A program made the position numbers and the translations under genes. The notes under the pieces are model-generated. The model did no database searches, had not been told where the DNA came from, and saw only the letters and a program-made list of their open reading frames with translations. Positions 18,131 through 25,781 of a DNA stretch of 64,000 nucleotides are shown piece by piece. The stretch covers positions 18,736-82,735 of the forward strand of contig NZ_KL647136.1 of assembly GCF_000725805.1 (NCBI RefSeq), written 5' to 3'. Source of the DNA: Streptomyces xanthophaeus. Lineage in GTDB: Bacteria; Actinomycetota; Actinomycetes; Streptomycetales; Streptomycetaceae. Numbering within the stretch: the first letter of the stretch is position 1; the number at the start of each line of letters is the position of its first letter.

Positions 18131-18679
18131 ATGCCCGCCAAGACGCACGCACAGCCGCACACCCCGACCCACGTCACCGCCGACGTCACCGCCCACGCCG
18201 TGTCCCGCCGCCTGCTGCGGGCCGCCGCCGCGGCACTCGTCGTCGCCGCCGCGACCCCGGCCACCGTCGCCCACGCAGCCCCCTCCGCCTCCGTCTCGCC
18301 GAGCACGGTCGCCCCGGGCGGCCGGGTCGGCCTGAACGTGGCGGGCTGCGGCACCAAGACCGGCCGGGCCACGTCCAGCGCGTTCGGCGACGTACAGCTG
18401 ACACCCGGCAACCTGGAGGCCACCAACCTCTTCGGCAGCGCCACCGTCTACAACAACGCCAGCCCGGGCACGCACCGCGTCATCTTCGAGTGCGGCGGTG
18501 CGGGCGGCCAGCGCGTGACCGTCTCGCTCCAGGTCACGCCGGGCGCCGCGCGCGGCGGTACGGGCGGCAGCGTCGGCTCGATGAGCCCGGGGCAGATCGC
18601 CGTTGGCGGCGCCCTCGCCGCGGGCGCGCTCGGAGCCGGGGTGTGGCTGCTGCGCCGCCGCGCCCACACGGCGGCCTGA
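18131..18679 (+). CDS. Secreted, C-terminally membrane-anchored protein of unknown function
   Basis: 182 residues. A long N-region (about 30 residues) precedes a signal peptide (LLRAAAAALVVAAATPATVAHA-APSA). The mature part is an Ig-like beta domain with paired cysteines (VAGCGTKTG and FECGGAGG). The C terminus has a Gly/Ala membrane helix (IAVGGALAAGALGAGVWLL) and RRR tail. No LPxTG motif precedes the helix, so sortase attachment is not supported; it is probably membrane-anchored facing out. Homologues occur in Streptomyces as small surface proteins. Function unknown. Confidence 0.65.
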   Translation: MPAKTHAQPHTPTHVTADVTAHAVSRRLLRAAAAALVVAAATPATVAHAAPSASVSPSTVAPGGRVGLNVAGCGTKTGRATSSAFGDVQLTPGNLEATNLFGSATVYNNASPGTHRVIFECGGAGGQRVTVSLQVTPGAARGGTGGSVGSMSPGQIAVGGALAAGALGAGVWLLRRRAHTAA

Positions 18680-18692
18680 GGCCCCGCGGGGG

Positions 18693-18917
18693 TCAGACGG
18701 CGGCGGCCTGGCCCCGCACGTGCACCCCGTCGAGCAGCAGCCGGGTGGCTTCGGCGACGGCGTCGACCGCGTCGTCGAACACCTCGCGGTTGTGCGCGGC
18801 GGGCGCCCGGAAGCCGGACACCTTGCGCACGTACTGCAGCGCAGCGGCGCGGATCTCCTCCTCGGTGGCCTTCTCGGGGATGGCGGGCGGGCGCAGGGTC
18901 TTAATGGAACGGCACAT
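18693..18917 (-). CDS. DUF2277 protein
   Basis: 74 residues, beginning MCRSIKTLRPPAIPEKATEEEIRAAALQYVRKVSGFRAPAAHNREVFD, the DUF2277 signature (CRxIKxLR at the N terminus, then VRKVSGxRxPxxxN). Function is unknown; the protein is small and helical. ATG start; convergent with the preceding secreted-protein gene with a 13-nt gap. Divergent from the bL37 gene 100 nt away. Confidence 0.8.
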   Translation of the reverse strand: MCRSIKTLRPPAIPEKATEEEIRAAALQYVRKVSGFRAPAAHNREVFDDAVDAVAEATRLLLDGVHVRGQAAAV

Positions 18918-19017
18918 ACCCCCACTATCCCGCTCCCGCCGCCGCTGATGCGAGCGTTCCGGGCGGAACCTAGACTGACGAAGGCACGGCAGTTCCCGTA
19001 CGAGGGAGAGGTGCACC

Positions 19018-19092
19018 ATGGCCAAGCGAGGCAACAAGCGGCGCGCCCGCAAGAAGAAGAAGGCCAACCACGGCAAGCGCCCCAACGCCTGA
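19018..19092 (+). CDS. 50S ribosomal protein bL37
   Basis: A 24-codon ORF starting MAKRGNKRRARKKKK and ending ANHGKRPNA. It matches the actinobacterial ribosomal protein bL37 seen in mycobacterial ribosome structures (MAKRGRKKRDRK.. and ..ANHGKRPNA, from memory). More than half the residues are Lys/Arg, as expected for an rRNA-binding peptide. ATG 19018 is preceded by GAGGGAGAGG. It lies divergent from DUF2277 and just left of the tRNA-Val/AICE locus. Genes this short are usually missed in annotation. Confidence 0.85.
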   Translation: MAKRGNKRRARKKKKANHGKRPNA

Positions 19093-19159
19093 CCCGTCCA
19101 CGCCACAAGGCCCCCGCCCTCCCCGGGCCGGGGGCCTGCGCACGTCCGCGCCGCCCCCT

Positions 19160-19576
19160 CTACCGCTCGCGCCTGCGGAACCCGACCCCGGCTGACGTGG
19201 CACCCGCGAGAGCCGAGACCACGCCCCCGATCGTCGCGGCCTGGGTCCACCCGTCGGCCCCGCCGGCCCGCGCACACGCGACGGGCTGTTCCACCGGCCC
19301 CGAAGCCGAAGCACTCGCCGACGGCTCGTGCCCCTTCACGGGCGACGACGGCAACAGCCCCGGCGGGCCCGAGGCACTCGGCGACGCGGATGCGGACGCG
19401 ACGGGAACCTCCACCGGCCCGGCAGCCCGGTCGGACAAGGTGCTGAAGAGAACACCGGCCAGCAGGACGGAGCTTGCGACCAGCAGGACGATGCCGATCC
19501 CCACCAGCTTCCGCTTGTCCTCGCGGCGCTCGGGGTCGGTGGAGGAGGGTGAACGACCCGGTCCTTCATGGCTCAC
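19160..19576 (-). CDS. Small membrane protein with Ser/Ala/Pro-rich extracellular segment
   Basis: About 138 residues from GTG 19576. A charged cytoplasmic start (SSTDPERREDKRKLV) leads into one membrane helix (GIGIVLLVASSVLLAGVLF). A low-complexity Ser/Ala/Pro outer region follows, then a second weakly hydrophobic segment (TIGGVVSALAGATSAGVGF) and an RRRER end. No family recognised. The start is uncertain: the open frame continues to 19735 but would run into the tRNA fragment. Confidence 0.5.
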   Translation of the reverse strand: MSHEGPGRSPSSTDPERREDKRKLVGIGIVLLVASSVLLAGVLFSTLSDRAAGPVEVPVASASASPSASGPPGLLPSSPVKGHEPSASASASGPVEQPVACARAGGADGWTQAATIGGVVSALAGATSAGVGFRRRER

Positions 19577-19664
19577 CCCACCAGCCTGCCGCTCAACGCC
19601 CGCCCCCGCCCGCCCCGATGACCCAGGTGGCCCTACCCAGGCACACCGCGGGCCCTGGACGCGA

Positions 19665-19697
19665 AAAGACCCCCCGCCATGACCGGCGGGGGGTCTT
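19665..19697 (-). terminator. Original terminator of the tRNA-Val gene, now left of the AICE
   Basis: A 13-bp stem (AAGACCCCCCGCC with its complement, loop ATGACC) lies 3 nt outside attL. Before AICE insertion it would have followed the tRNA-Val 3' end directly. Confidence 0.7.
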
Positions 19698-19700
19698 CCT

Positions 19701-19747
19701 ACTGGTGGGCGCGGACGGTTTCGAACCGCCGACATCTGCTTTGTAAG
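19701..19747 (-). repeat. attL: 47-bp direct repeat, tRNA-Val 3' fragment
   Basis: Identical to 34536-34582. It begins ACTGGTGGGCGCGGACGG, ends GCTTTGTAAG, and contains the CCA end, acceptor 3' strand, T-arm, variable loop and part of the anticodon loop. Sequence identity stops at 19700/34535 on one side and 19748/34583 on the other. Confidence 0.92.
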
Positions 19748-20057
19748 CTCGCCCGGCCTTTGGGCTTGACCTCATGTTCCGACGCTCACCCCTGACATGG
19801 CAGCGCTCCCTTGCCCGCATAAATCCGCCGACGTTCGCCAGTGTTGCCGTCAACCGTCGCCGTCAGATGTAGCGCACTGGTCGAGCGATCCAGAGCGGAA
19901 CTATGGAGAGTTGTGAATCGCACGGCAGGGCGGACGGTGCTCACTGATGCTTGCCACCGTCCCGGCTGGCGCCCCACCCCCGAACTCCCGAACCCTCGCG
20001 TCGCAAGGCCCGATGCGCCACTCAAGCAGCGCATGGCCGGTCCTCCAGCGCGCCCCC
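19748..20057. other. AICE left-end noncoding region
   Basis: No supported gene. It contains the putative arm sites at 19846-19865 and is otherwise unstructured to my reading. Confidence 0.5.
19846..19865 (+). promoter_or_regulatory. Putative integrase arm-type sites, left end (GCCGTCA x2)
   Basis: GCCGTCA at 19846-19852 and again at 19859-19865, 6-nt spacer, 98 bp inside attL. The right end has the same motif pair with the same spacer at 34481-34500. Confidence 0.6.
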
Positions 20058-21398
20058 TCAGGTCAAAGTCGGGGCGTCAATATTCCTGCCCTTAATTAGC
20101 TCGACCACCTCTTCCCGCATTTCAAAATAGAGGGGATCGAGCAGCAGATGAAGAGCATTAAGCTCCCCATCATCAAGCAATTTCCGCATTTCGGTAACAG
20201 CCTTTTCCTTCAGGTCAAGCAAGACGTATTTTCGATGCGAATACACTAGGGACAGCCCACCCGTATCCCAAGCTTCCACATCGCTACGGATCGCATCCAC
20301 CCCGTGGAGCTTCTTCACTGCTAGCCAGTGAATCGCCTGCATCTCTAGCTCATCCCGCCTCGACAGACCAAGAGACAGGGCATATTTCACAAGAGGAAGA
20401 GCGGCCGTCCATAGTCCCAACCGAGAGCAGCGCTTCGCCTCCCCCATCAACATGTTCAAGAACGTTGAGCGATGAGGCCTATGCATCTTTAGACCGACCG
20501 AAGTAGAGAGAAGCCGCCCCAGTGCGAGAATATTCTCTAGGCAATTCGTCAAGTAGCGATCAGAAACTTCGAGCACATCTCCAACACATTTTCCCTGAAG
20601 AGACTCCGGGAGCGCGAGTCCTCGAATGCTTTCTAGATACAGATGATTCACCTTTGAGCCTGCATGCACCACCAGGTTACGTCGGGCAAACGCCTCTCGG
20701 ATGGTCGGCCACTCAGCCGGAAGCCCTGTCATTGAGAGACCGCCTCCGGCTTTCTTCAGCCACTTTTCCCAGCCATCGATACTTTCTCGCATTAGCGCCG
20801 CCGCCTTGCGCTCAACAAGATACTCTCGCGCATCCTCGATGGAGGAAAATTCAGAGATCTGCTGGAGCGTGAAAGAGTAGTCTGAGTCATTTAGAGCTGA
20901 GGTATTGACGTCATAAATCGACCTGGCGATACTTGCAAACAGGACTTCAAATCCCGATATCGTCGAAACTAGTAGTGATCGACGCATGAGATCACTCCTA
21001 GACCCCGCCCTGATATGTTGGAACATGCTGGCGAAAAACTCATCCATAGCCGTACTGGCGGGCCCTTCGAGCCTTACAACAACTCCTTCCCAGGGCTCGC
21101 CATCGAGTCCATCCTCTTTCGCCTTCTTGGAGGCATCGATAGCCTTCTGCATTTCCTCTGCCAGTTCGCGAAATCCATCTTGAATTGAATTTCGCTCTTC
21201 TCGACCTAGATGCGCGAAGAGGTGAGATAGGTCAGGCACCCCTACATCCCCGGACCACTTAGTTTCGAGCCCCGGAAGGGCAGTCTTGTTGATGTCGATC
21301 AACGCCACCATCTGGGCAGAGAAGTCGTCAGTGGAGTCGATCAGTTTGCGAACGGGACTCGGCAGGTCCCTTGGTCCTGAGCTCGCTGAGATGGCCAC
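20058..21398 (-). CDS. AICE cargo protein with HEPN-type RNxxxH motif (putative RNase/abortive-infection protein)
   Basis: 446 residues, no close family recognised. At residues 240-245 it reads RNLVVH, the RNxxxH active-site motif of HEPN ribonucleases. The motif follows a helix (LPAEWPTIREAFARR), and an earlier helix pair (RRSLLVSTISGFEVLFASIARSIYDV) fits the first half of a HEPN four-helix bundle. The N-terminal third (about 1-130) is acidic and helical; the C-terminal third is helical and may be tetratricopeptide-like. Base composition differs sharply from the host: bases 20101-20160 are 48% GC by my count. GTG start with GGGGAG upstream. Position at the AICE edge and low GC mark it as recent cargo, plausibly defence or toxin. 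HEPN assignment is motif-based. Confidence 0.6.
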   Translation of the reverse strand: MAISASSGPRDLPSPVRKLIDSTDDFSAQMVALIDINKTALPGLETKWSGDVGVPDLSHLFAHLGREERNSIQDGFRELAEEMQKAIDASKKAKEDGLDGEPWEGVVVRLEGPASTAMDEFFASMFQHIRAGSRSDLMRRSLLVSTISGFEVLFASIARSIYDVNTSALNDSDYSFTLQQISEFSSIEDAREYLVERKAAALMRESIDGWEKWLKKAGGGLSMTGLPAEWPTIREAFARRNLVVHAGSKVNHLYLESIRGLALPESLQGKCVGDVLEVSDRYLTNCLENILALGRLLSTSVGLKMHRPHRSTFLNMLMGEAKRCSRLGLWTAALPLVKYALSLGLSRRDELEMQAIHWLAVKKLHGVDAIRSDVEAWDTGGLSLVYSHRKYVLLDLKEKAVTEMRKLLDDGELNALHLLLDPLYFEMREEVVELIKGRNIDAPTLT

Positions 21399-21643
21399 TC
21401 CGCCCCACTCCCCTTGCAGCGATTCCGAACATGCTGTACCGGCATAGAGAGTAGGGCCAGCAGGCCTCTAGCGCAGGAAAATTCGAGCTCTGCCCACGTG
21501 GCACCAGCCCTGGCAGGACGTCCCGTCACTCCCGAGCCAGCCCCCGCCGGATGCATCCGTTCGCCAGAAGCAGCTCGACCAGCCGGTTTCGAATCCATGC
21601 CCCATCCGGCGCGGCATAGATGGCGGCAGCGCCCGTGAAGCAG
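21399..21643. other. Gap upstream of the HEPN-motif gene
   Basis: Intermediate GC. Short open frames on both strands (for example 21468-21692 minus) lack ribosome sites and recognisable sequence. Probably the promoter region of the HEPN gene. Confidence 0.35.
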
Positions 21644-22303
21644 CTATAGAACCGGCGTGCGTGCTAGCCGACTGACGAAACCTGCAGCACATAGGCGCTC
21701 ATACGCGGCCAAGACTTCGCCGGGTACAGGGACGGCGATCATGAAGCCCTGCGCCGGGTAGAGCACAAGACGTTGAAGGGCGCCAACCAACATGTCGATG
21801 ACCAAGCCTGGGTCGCCGATCGAGTGGCTGTACTGGCGAAGTGTGATGGGTGTAGAAGCGCTGACGATCTCGACTTCGGTCCATAGCTTGCGGGCCGTGG
21901 CGTAAGCGCGGCGTTCCTCGTAGGGCTTGCTGACTAGTAGGACCGACTCGACCTTCGTGCCACGCTCGTCCAGCAGCTCTTTGGCAAAGCGGATGTTCTC
22001 TCCAGTGTTCGTCGCCCTTGGCTCCACGAGGACAGCGGCCGGCGGAACGCCGAGTTCGAGGGCGCGTTCGCGGTAGTGGACCGCCTCGCCGCGGGGCATG
22101 CGGGTCTGCGTCGTGGGACTGGTGTCGCCCGTGAAGACAATCAGGGGTGCCATGCCGCGCTGGTAGAGGTCGACGGTGGTGTCCGCGACGCCGAGGTCGT
22201 GGCTGCCCAGCCCCACGGCTACGGAGCATGGGCGGGGTTCGTGATGCATCTGGTGGAAGTCCCAGATGATCTCGGCATCCGCCCATGCGCGCTCAGAGAT
22301 CAC
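21644..22303 (-). CDS. YdcF/ElyC-like (DUF218) protein
   Basis: 219 residues with the DUF218/YdcF pattern: VAVGLGSHDLGVADTTVDLYQRGMAPLIVFTGDTSP, RGEAVHYRERALELGVP, VEPRATNTGENIRFAKELLDERG and SVLLVSKPYEERRAYAT. These correspond to the family's GxGSxD, TGE and TxENxxFs motifs. Unlike envelope ElyC/SanA there is no membrane helix, so it is the soluble type; activity is unproven, probably on nucleotides or phosphorylated compounds. GTG start 2 nt after the GntR stop, so the pair is translationally coupled. Recurrent next to GntR regulators in AICEs and actinobacterial islands as far as I recall. Confidence 0.75.
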   Translation of the reverse strand: MISERAWADAEIIWDFHQMHHEPRPCSVAVGLGSHDLGVADTTVDLYQRGMAPLIVFTGDTSPTTQTRMPRGEAVHYRERALELGVPPAAVLVEPRATNTGENIRFAKELLDERGTKVESVLLVSKPYEERRAYATARKLWTEVEIVSASTPITLRQYSHSIGDPGLVIDMLVGALQRLVLYPAQGFMIAVPVPGEVLAAYERLCAAGFVSRLARTPVL

Positions 22304-22305
22304 CG

Positions 22306-23091
22306 CTACTTCTCTCCATGTGCCGAGTCCGGAACCTTGAAGTCATACTCCCAGGCGAACCGCGAAGCAGCGTGCACGCCTACGGCGAACTCGACCACGG
22401 TCCCGTCCGCGGTGTACGTGGTCCGGTGCAACTCGACCACCGGTTCACCCGTCGGCAGTTTCAGCAGCTTCACTTCTTCGCCGGTGGGGACGCGGGCGAA
22501 CAGGTGCTCCTTCATGTGGTCGATCTCGTACCCGGCGTCGTAGAGCACTCGAAATCCGCCGCCTCGGCCGGCGGGTCCCGGCGTGGGGTCGACCAGACGC
22601 GTCCCCTCGACATGTTCGGGGCGGTAGTAGCTGGTCAGTGTGTGTGTGGGCTGCTCGCCCTCTCGCACCAGGCGGGCGCGCGCATAGACCGGGGCTCCGA
22701 TCGGGAGATCGTGAGCCGCCGCCACCGCCGCAGGTGCCTCGACCAGGCCGACCGTCTGCGTCTGCTCGCCACGCTGGTAGGAGCGCCCTGAGGCGACGCG
22801 GTCCGCGATGAACACGACTTCGTCCCCGTCGCGCCACTTTGCCTTGTCGTAGCGGCTGATCCCCAACCGCTTCAGTGGCGTCTGCGCACGGACGATCGTC
22901 CCTACGCCACGCGAGGACGTCACGAGCCCTTCTGCCTCAAGAGCCTTGTAAGCCGCGTGCACCGTCGCCTTTGAGCCCTCACCCGCTTCGACCAGATCGC
23001 GAATCTGGGGAAGTCGCTGGCCAGGCGTGTAATCGCCGTTCTTGATCTGCTCGGCCAGCTTGTCCGCCAGCGCGCGCCACTTCGGTGCCAC
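22306..23091 (-). CDS. GntR/UTRA-family repressor (KorSA-like)
   Basis: 261 residues: an N-terminal GntR winged helix (WRALADKLAEQIKNGDYTPGQRLPQIRDLVEAGEGSKATVHAAYKALEAEGLV) and a C-terminal UTRA ligand domain (TLTSYYRPEHVEGTRLV .. GTVVEFAVGVHAASRFAWEYDF). KorSA-type GntR proteins silence transfer and replication genes of integrated AICEs. GTG 23091 has GAGGAGAG upstream; the frame open to 23124 would put the ribosome site inside the gene. Three palindromic copies of AGTCCTAGGAC lie immediately upstream at 23125-23196 and are the likely operators, implying autoregulation. Confidence 0.85.
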   Translation of the reverse strand: MAPKWRALADKLAEQIKNGDYTPGQRLPQIRDLVEAGEGSKATVHAAYKALEAEGLVTSSRGVGTIVRAQTPLKRLGISRYDKAKWRDGDEVVFIADRVASGRSYQRGEQTQTVGLVEAPAAVAAAHDLPIGAPVYARARLVREGEQPTHTLTSYYRPEHVEGTRLVDPTPGPAGRGGGFRVLYDAGYEIDHMKEHLFARVPTGEEVKLLKLPTGEPVVELHRTTYTADGTVVEFAVGVHAASRFAWEYDFKVPDSAHGEK

Positions 23092-23124
23092 CAAGCTCTC
23101 CTCTCGACGCAGCCAGTTTCGCAC

Positions 23125-23196
23125 AGTCCTAGGACATTGACAGTCCTAGGACTGATAGCGCATGGTCTTCCCAGACGGCAACGCAGTCCTAGGACA
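23125..23196. promoter_or_regulatory. Three-copy palindromic operator cluster (AGTCCTAGGACT) upstream of gntR
   Basis: Copies lie at 23125-23136, 23142-23153 (perfect 12-bp palindrome) and 23185-23196. The first two are 17 bp apart centre to centre. On the minus strand a TTGCCG/TATCAG promoter-like pair (18-nt spacer, about 23149-23178) lies between copies 2 and 3. Binding by the adjacent GntR protein is inferred. Confidence 0.7.
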
Positions 23197-23585
23197 TCGG
23201 GGCCGATCTCTCGGGAGGGTCTTCTTTGGGCTGCCCGAGCCGCATGGCAAGGGGCCCGGGGCAGAGCGGGCCGAGGGCGCATTCCGGACCCTGGTCATTC
23301 CGGAGGGCTTAGACCGAAAGGTCATGTCTCCATACGCCTTCGCCAGGCATGGCGGCTCTACCTCATACGGGAGTCGCAGTCCTGAAGGAGACACGTTCGG
23401 CGTCCACCGCAGTGTCCTGCGGCGGCCGGTTGCCTCCCTCGTCCGTCCGTCGCTTCTGCGGCGTACGGGCGGGGTTGAGGGGAGCCGGAGTTTCTTCCGC
23501 TTCACCCCCCAACGCAGTGCAGCCCCGGTGCTGGAACACCGGGGCTGCTGTTGGGTCCCGTTCCTCTACCGAAGGAGCAAGACCC
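23197..23585 (+). other. Long leader of the transfer operon, with a hairpin
   Basis: No convincing gene. An 11-bp hairpin, CAGCCCCGGTG (23520-23530) with CACCGGGGCTG (23537-23547), lies about 40 nt before the first transfer-operon start. It could be a terminator/attenuator. The open frame across this stretch lacks a ribosome site. Confidence 0.5.
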
Positions 23586-23840
23586 GTGGAGTCCATCGCT
23601 GCACTTCAGGACCGTGTTACCCCGTGGTCGGACGGCCTTGAGCCGTCGGACGCGGAGCTGGATGTGATCGAGACCGAGATGCCGGTGGTTCTGGCCGAGG
23701 TCGAGTTGCTGGACGCGCTGATCGCGCTGCTGGACCGGCCGGCGTCGGAGTTCGACGCGCGGCGGATCCGGCGGGCGCACAACCGGGTGCTGGCCGCCCG
23801 GCGGGACCTGGCCAACCGTACCCCGCTGGAAGCGGCGTGA
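23586..23840 (+). CDS. DUF6284-type AICE protein
   Basis: 84 residues from GTG 23586, GAAGGAG upstream. The pattern (PSDAELDVIETEMPVVLAEVELLDALIALLDRP.SE.DARRIRRAHNRVLAARRDLANR) matches the DUF6284 family, small helical proteins that head AICE transfer operons. Function unknown. It overlaps the next gene by 4 nt (GTGA). Confidence 0.75.
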   Translation: MESIAALQDRVTPWSDGLEPSDAELDVIETEMPVVLAEVELLDALIALLDRPASEFDARRIRRAHNRVLAARRDLANRTPLEAA

Positions 23841-24904
23841 GCGCCGGCGGGGCTCTGACCCGCCCGCAGAGGATCGTGCTCACCGCCGCGTTCGTGCCGA
23901 TGCTCGCCACCGGCGCGGCCGGCGGGGCGGGCACGTTCTCCAACATCAACGGCGCTTACGGCTCCGGGACTGCGCTCGGCGCGGTCGCCGCGGGCGAAGG
24001 TGCCACAGCTGTTCTCGCGCTGGTGCTGCTGGGCTTGACCATGCTGGGGCAGGCCGCTCCTCTCGTGGTGCGGGCCGGTCTGTGGCTGCTGCCGGCCGCT
24101 GCGTCGGTCATGGCAGCGATGGCCGCAGACGGGCCGGGTCGCACGGTGATTTACGCGGTGACGCCGATGGGCATGTGCGTGGCCGCGGAGGGGATGGCGT
24201 TCCTGGCTCGACGGATCGTGGTCCACACCGACGGCCGGGACGCCGAGGCCGAGCACCGCGCGGCCGCGGTGGTCAGGTCGCTGGCCTTCCACCGGGCCCG
24301 CGCCGCGAACCACCCCGACGCGCGGATCCGGAAGTCCTCGGAGCGGACGTCGTGGCGCCTGGCTCGGAGGGTCGGAGCGGGGGATGCCTCGCTGGGGTCG
24401 CGGCTGCTGGAGGTGCAGCGGGAGCGGGTCACCAGGGGTGCGGATGTCGCGCTGGCGGACATGTTCGTCGTGGCCGTCGCACCCGGCCGTGACGCCGTCA
24501 CGGCCTCCGTGGCTCCCGCCCTTCTCCCGGCCCCGGAACCCCGCACCGGGCCTGTCCCGACGGTGGTCGAGGGTGAGACCGTCACGGTGGCCCGTGACGG
24601 GGAAGACACGCAGGTCAACGCCACCGCGCCGGATGCTGAGGCGGATGGCTTCACGGGGGCCGTCACGCCCGTGACGCTGGACGAGGTCGCCACCGTCGCG
24701 GGCGTGTCCACGCCCCGCCCGGCCGAGGCGCTGTCGGACGTGCAGCTCGTGGTGGTGCTGCGGCATCTTCGGTACTCGGATGATCCGCCGCTGTCCTACC
24801 GGCAGGCCGTCACAGCCTTCCGTGACGCCGGGTTCGTCGGTGGCGAGCAGCGCATCCGCACCGCCTGGGGCGCACTCATGTCCCAGGAAGAGAGCACCCC
24901 GTGA
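23837..24904 (+). CDS. DUF2637 membrane protein (spread/transfer-associated)
   Basis: 355 residues. Four N-terminal hydrophobic helices (residues about 12-125: IVLTAAFVPMLATGAAGG, AVLALVLLGLTML, VRAGLWLLPAAASVMAAMAA, TVIYAVTPMGMCVAAEGMAFL) are followed by a charged cytoplasmic tail. DUF2637 proteins occur in Streptomyces conjugative elements and are thought to help intramycelial spread. The C-terminal ~60 residues (LSDVQLVVVLRHLRYSDDPPLSYRQAVTAFRDAGFVGGEQRIRTAWGAL) look like a small winged-helix/recognition unit. Translationally coupled on both sides by GTGA overlaps. Confidence 0.75.
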   Translation: MSAGGALTRPQRIVLTAAFVPMLATGAAGGAGTFSNINGAYGSGTALGAVAAGEGATAVLALVLLGLTMLGQAAPLVVRAGLWLLPAAASVMAAMAADGPGRTVIYAVTPMGMCVAAEGMAFLARRIVVHTDGRDAEAEHRAAAVVRSLAFHRARAANHPDARIRKSSERTSWRLARRVGAGDASLGSRLLEVQRERVTRGADVALADMFVVAVAPGRDAVTASVAPALLPAPEPRTGPVPTVVEGETVTVARDGEDTQVNATAPDAEADGFTGAVTPVTLDEVATVAGVSTPRPAEALSDVQLVVVLRHLRYSDDPPLSYRQAVTAFRDAGFVGGEQRIRTAWGALMSQEESTP

Positions 24905-25242
24905 GCGGCCTGCCCGTCTATCCGTGGCGTCTCGCCCCGGACGGGCTGGCGACGCGCCGGCAGCTGCGGGCGGCCGGGTTACGGCCCGGTGGTCAGGACG
25001 TCGTCGCGCAGTTGGAGCGGCCCCGCTACCGCCGCGGCCCCCTGGTCGCGTTCCTGTACCGCGTAGACCGTGCTCTGGCCGTCCGGCCGATGACCGCGGC
25101 CAAACAGACGGCCCTCGATGCCGCGAACACGGCCCGCCGCACCTGCCCGACCTGCCGCCGCGACGCGGGCTACGTGATCCCCGCCCGTCTCGGCGAGTGC
25201 ATCCCGTGCGCCTACCCCGACTCCGAACCGTGCGCCGCCTGA
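24901..25242 (+). CDS. RRQRL-motif zinc-binding protein
   Basis: 113 residues. N-terminal LATRRQLRAAGLRPGGQ is the RRQ-L-R motif; the C terminus has CPTCRRDAGYVIPARLGECIPC, a four-cysteine zinc site. Conserved between DUF2637 and TraA genes in AICEs; role unknown. Codon 27 (24979-24981) is TTA, the rare leucine codon read by the bldA tRNA, so translation may depend on developmental stage. GTG start overlaps the preceding stop. Confidence 0.75.
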   Translation: MSGLPVYPWRLAPDGLATRRQLRAAGLRPGGQDVVAQLERPRYRRGPLVAFLYRVDRALAVRPMTAAKQTALDAANTARRTCPTCRRDAGYVIPARLGECIPCAYPDSEPCAA

Positions 25243-25271
25243 ACCGCCCCGCCTCCGTAGGGAGTTCTGCT

Positions 25272-25421
25272 GTGTCTCGCCGCACGCGGCCGCAGGCCGC
25301 ATCCACGATCCACATCCCGCGTCAGCGCGGCGGCCGGCGTGAGCCGGTCATCCTCGTCGTCAACCCCGAGCCCCCCACCCTGACCTCCCGCGCCGCCGCG
25401 GCTACGGGCCGGTGGGTGTAG
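25272..25421 (+). CDS. Small basic AICE protein
   Basis: 49 residues from GTG 25272, with GGGAG 7 nt upstream. Sequence starts MSRRTRPQAASTIHIPRQ and is rich in Arg/Pro. It occupies the place of the small mobile-element transfer (Spd-like) protein in related operons, but I see no clear sequence match. Followed without a gap by the next reading frame. Confidence 0.45.
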   Translation: MSRRTRPQAASTIHIPRQRGGRREPVILVVNPEPPTLTSRAAAATGRWV

Positions 25422-25472
25422 AAGCACCGCCGCTCCTGGGCCCCCACCGGCCTCGCCACCGCCCTGCTGATC

Positions 25473-25781
25473 GTGACCGGGGCGGTGCACCTGATCGAGC
25501 CCCGCACCGCGTGGTTCCTCGCCGCCCTGGCCACCGCCCCGGCTGGCGTGTGGGCGTGGGCCAAGTTCCGCCGCACGGCCTGCGGGCGGGCCGCCGCGTT
25601 CTGGCGGGCCGTCCTCGCCGTCTTCGCCACCGTCATCGCGACGTGGATCGCGCTGGCCGTATGGATCGCTCCCACCCACCCGGCCCTGTTCACCGCCTGG
25701 ACCGTCCTGACGCTGGCCGGGCAGGTGGCATGGATCGCTGCCCGCCGCATGACCTCCCCGTCTGAGAAGGAGAGCGCCTGA
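25473..25781 (+). CDS. Small membrane protein (spread-like)
   Basis: 102 residues from GTG 25473, with three hydrophobic segments (LAALATAPAGVWAWA, VLAVFATVIATWIALAVWIA, FTAWTVLTLAGQVAWIAA). The same frame is open and coding-like back to 25422 (KHRRSWAPTGLATALLIVTGAVHLIE), adding a plausible first helix, but no ATG/GTG/TTG is available there and the codon after the upstream stop is AAG. The true start may be a CTG, or the original start was lost. The stop overlaps the traA ATG (TGATG). Confidence 0.55.
   Translation: MTGAVHLIEPRTAWFLAALATAPAGVWAWAKFRRTACGRAAAFWRAVLAVFATVIATWIALAVWIAPTHPALFTAWTVLTLAGQVAWIAARRMTSPSEKESA

Noticed and set aside
21341..21692. Small minus-strand ORFs between the HEPN and YdcF-like genes
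   Set aside because: No ribosome site, no recognisable sequence, and they overlap real genes at both ends.
23162..23840. Longer N-terminal extension of the DUF6284 gene and a 159-codon frame in the leader
   Set aside because: They cross operators and a hairpin; GTG 23586 with GAAGGAG fits the family start.
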